Part shown: positions 5,777-5,961 of the stretch, piece by piece
Numbering within the stretch: position 1 is the stretch's first letter
How the letters are laid out: each line of letters starts with the position of its first letter
From: JBFGJY01 sp041576975
GTDB taxonomy: Bacteria > Pseudomonadota > Gammaproteobacteria > UBA4575
Assembly (NCBI GenBank): GCA_041576975.1
Contig: JBFGJY010000104.1
Location: 1-5,961, forward strand
Direction: 5' to 3'
Length of the DNA stretch: 5,961 bases
Translations under genes and position numbers: made by a program
Notes under the pieces: generated by a model
What the model was told of the DNA's origin: nothing
Seen by the model: the letters and a program-made list of their open reading frames with translations, nothing else
The model's database searches: none

Positions 5777-5815
5777 TCATTAAAGTTATAGCAACGGGTC
5801 TGCTTATTTTATGTA

Positions 5816-5843
5816 TGTCCGCTTACGGCCAAAAGCGGTCATT
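5816..5843 (-). repeat. Interspersed imperfect palindromic repeat, copy 2
   Basis: This copy reads TGTCCGCTTACGGCCAAAAG then CGGTCATT. It has a 6-bp stem, CCGCTT (5819-5824) with AAGCGG (5833-5838), around an eight-base loop containing GGCC. It matches copy 1 at 24 of 28 bases in the same orientation. It lies between the stop at 5868 and the small ORF, both on the minus strand, so it would be transcribed and could form a hairpin in that mRNA. Confidence 0.75.
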
Positions 5844-5867
5844 AGGCTGAGAATTTTAAACACAACA

Positions 5868-5961
5868 TCAAGTCTTAAAAGCCCTTACATAATTATTACG
5901 TAATGAAGCCATGACAAACTGATGACTGTAAGTATCAGGTTCATCTGACATTTTTTTTGCA
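5868..5961 (-). CDS. Possible 3' end of a gene entering from the right edge
   Basis: On the minus strand an open frame enters at the window edge and stops with TGA at 5870-5868. It gives about 31 residues ending MSDEPDTYSHQFVMASLRN then NYVRAFKT. The polar, mixed composition looks like a protein C-terminus, but a stretch this short without stops can arise by chance. An ATG at 5951 follows GCAAAAAAA with no ribosome-binding site, so an independent 27-residue gene is less likely than a truncated larger one. No family can be recognised. Confidence 0.3.
   Translation of the reverse strand, partial: AKKMSDEPDTYSHQFVMASLRNNYVRAFKT
5885..5903. promoter_or_regulatory. 19-bp near-perfect palindrome, possible operator
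   Basis: TTACATAATTATTACGTAA is symmetric about 5894 with a single mismatched pair (5889 with 5899). It shares ATTATTAC with the Zur-like box at 1975-1989 but in a different register, so it is not clearly the same site. It falls inside the doubtful partial reading frame ending at 5868. If that frame is not real, it would sit in the region upstream of the 38-residue gene. Confidence 0.3.

Overview
The window looks like AT-rich chromosomal DNA from a Gram-negative bacterium, most likely a gammaproteobacterium. The evidence is a lipoprotein with a lipobox, an outer-membrane beta-barrel protein ending in Phe, a periplasmic metal-binding protein of an ABC importer, and a Zur-like operator. I cannot name the genus. 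No rRNA, tRNA, CRISPR array, insertion sequence or integrase is visible.

Left part (1-1892). The 5' part of a LysR-type regulator gene runs off the left edge on the minus strand. It is divergent from a DUF2306-type four-helix or similar membrane protein gene (507-1193), and a dyad with the LysR T-N11-A layout lies between them. A small, doubtful membrane ORF (from 1199) follows the DUF2306 gene after five bases. It runs head-on into a convergent lipoprotein gene (1422-1892, minus) that has a carboxypeptidase-regulatory-like beta-sandwich domain.

Central part (1893-5452). This is a four-gene plus-strand operon that I interpret as a zinc-acquisition unit. Its genes are a small exported His-rich protein with a CxxC motif (2041-2370), a 452-residue coiled-coil plus beta-barrel outer-membrane protein (2412-3770), a ZnuA-type zinc-binding protein (3783-4685) and a ZnuB-type permease (4682-5452). 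Spacings are 41 nt, 12 nt and a 4-nt overlap. A perfect 7-1-7 palindrome at 1975-1989 resembles a Zur box and overlaps the -10 element of a plausible promoter. The inferred route is zinc crossing the outer membrane through the barrel, being handled in the periplasm by the His-rich protein and ZnuA, and entering through ZnuB. The ATPase subunit (ZnuC) is absent from the window and must be supplied from elsewhere.

Right part (5453-5961). This stretch first looks empty but holds a minus-strand unit. It contains the possible 3' end of a gene entering from the right edge (stop at 5868), then a 38-codon membrane-peptide ORF (5645-5761) with a near-perfect Shine-Dalgarno sequence, then a clear intrinsic terminator (5567-5592). 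Between 5481 and 5566 I see only AT-rich sequence, with no convincing plus-strand terminator for the zinc operon.

A short imperfect palindromic repeat with a TTACGGCC..AGCGGTCATT core occurs at 1907-1934 and 5816-5843, bracketing the zinc operon. A diverged inverted copy lies directly after the znuB stop (5453-5480).
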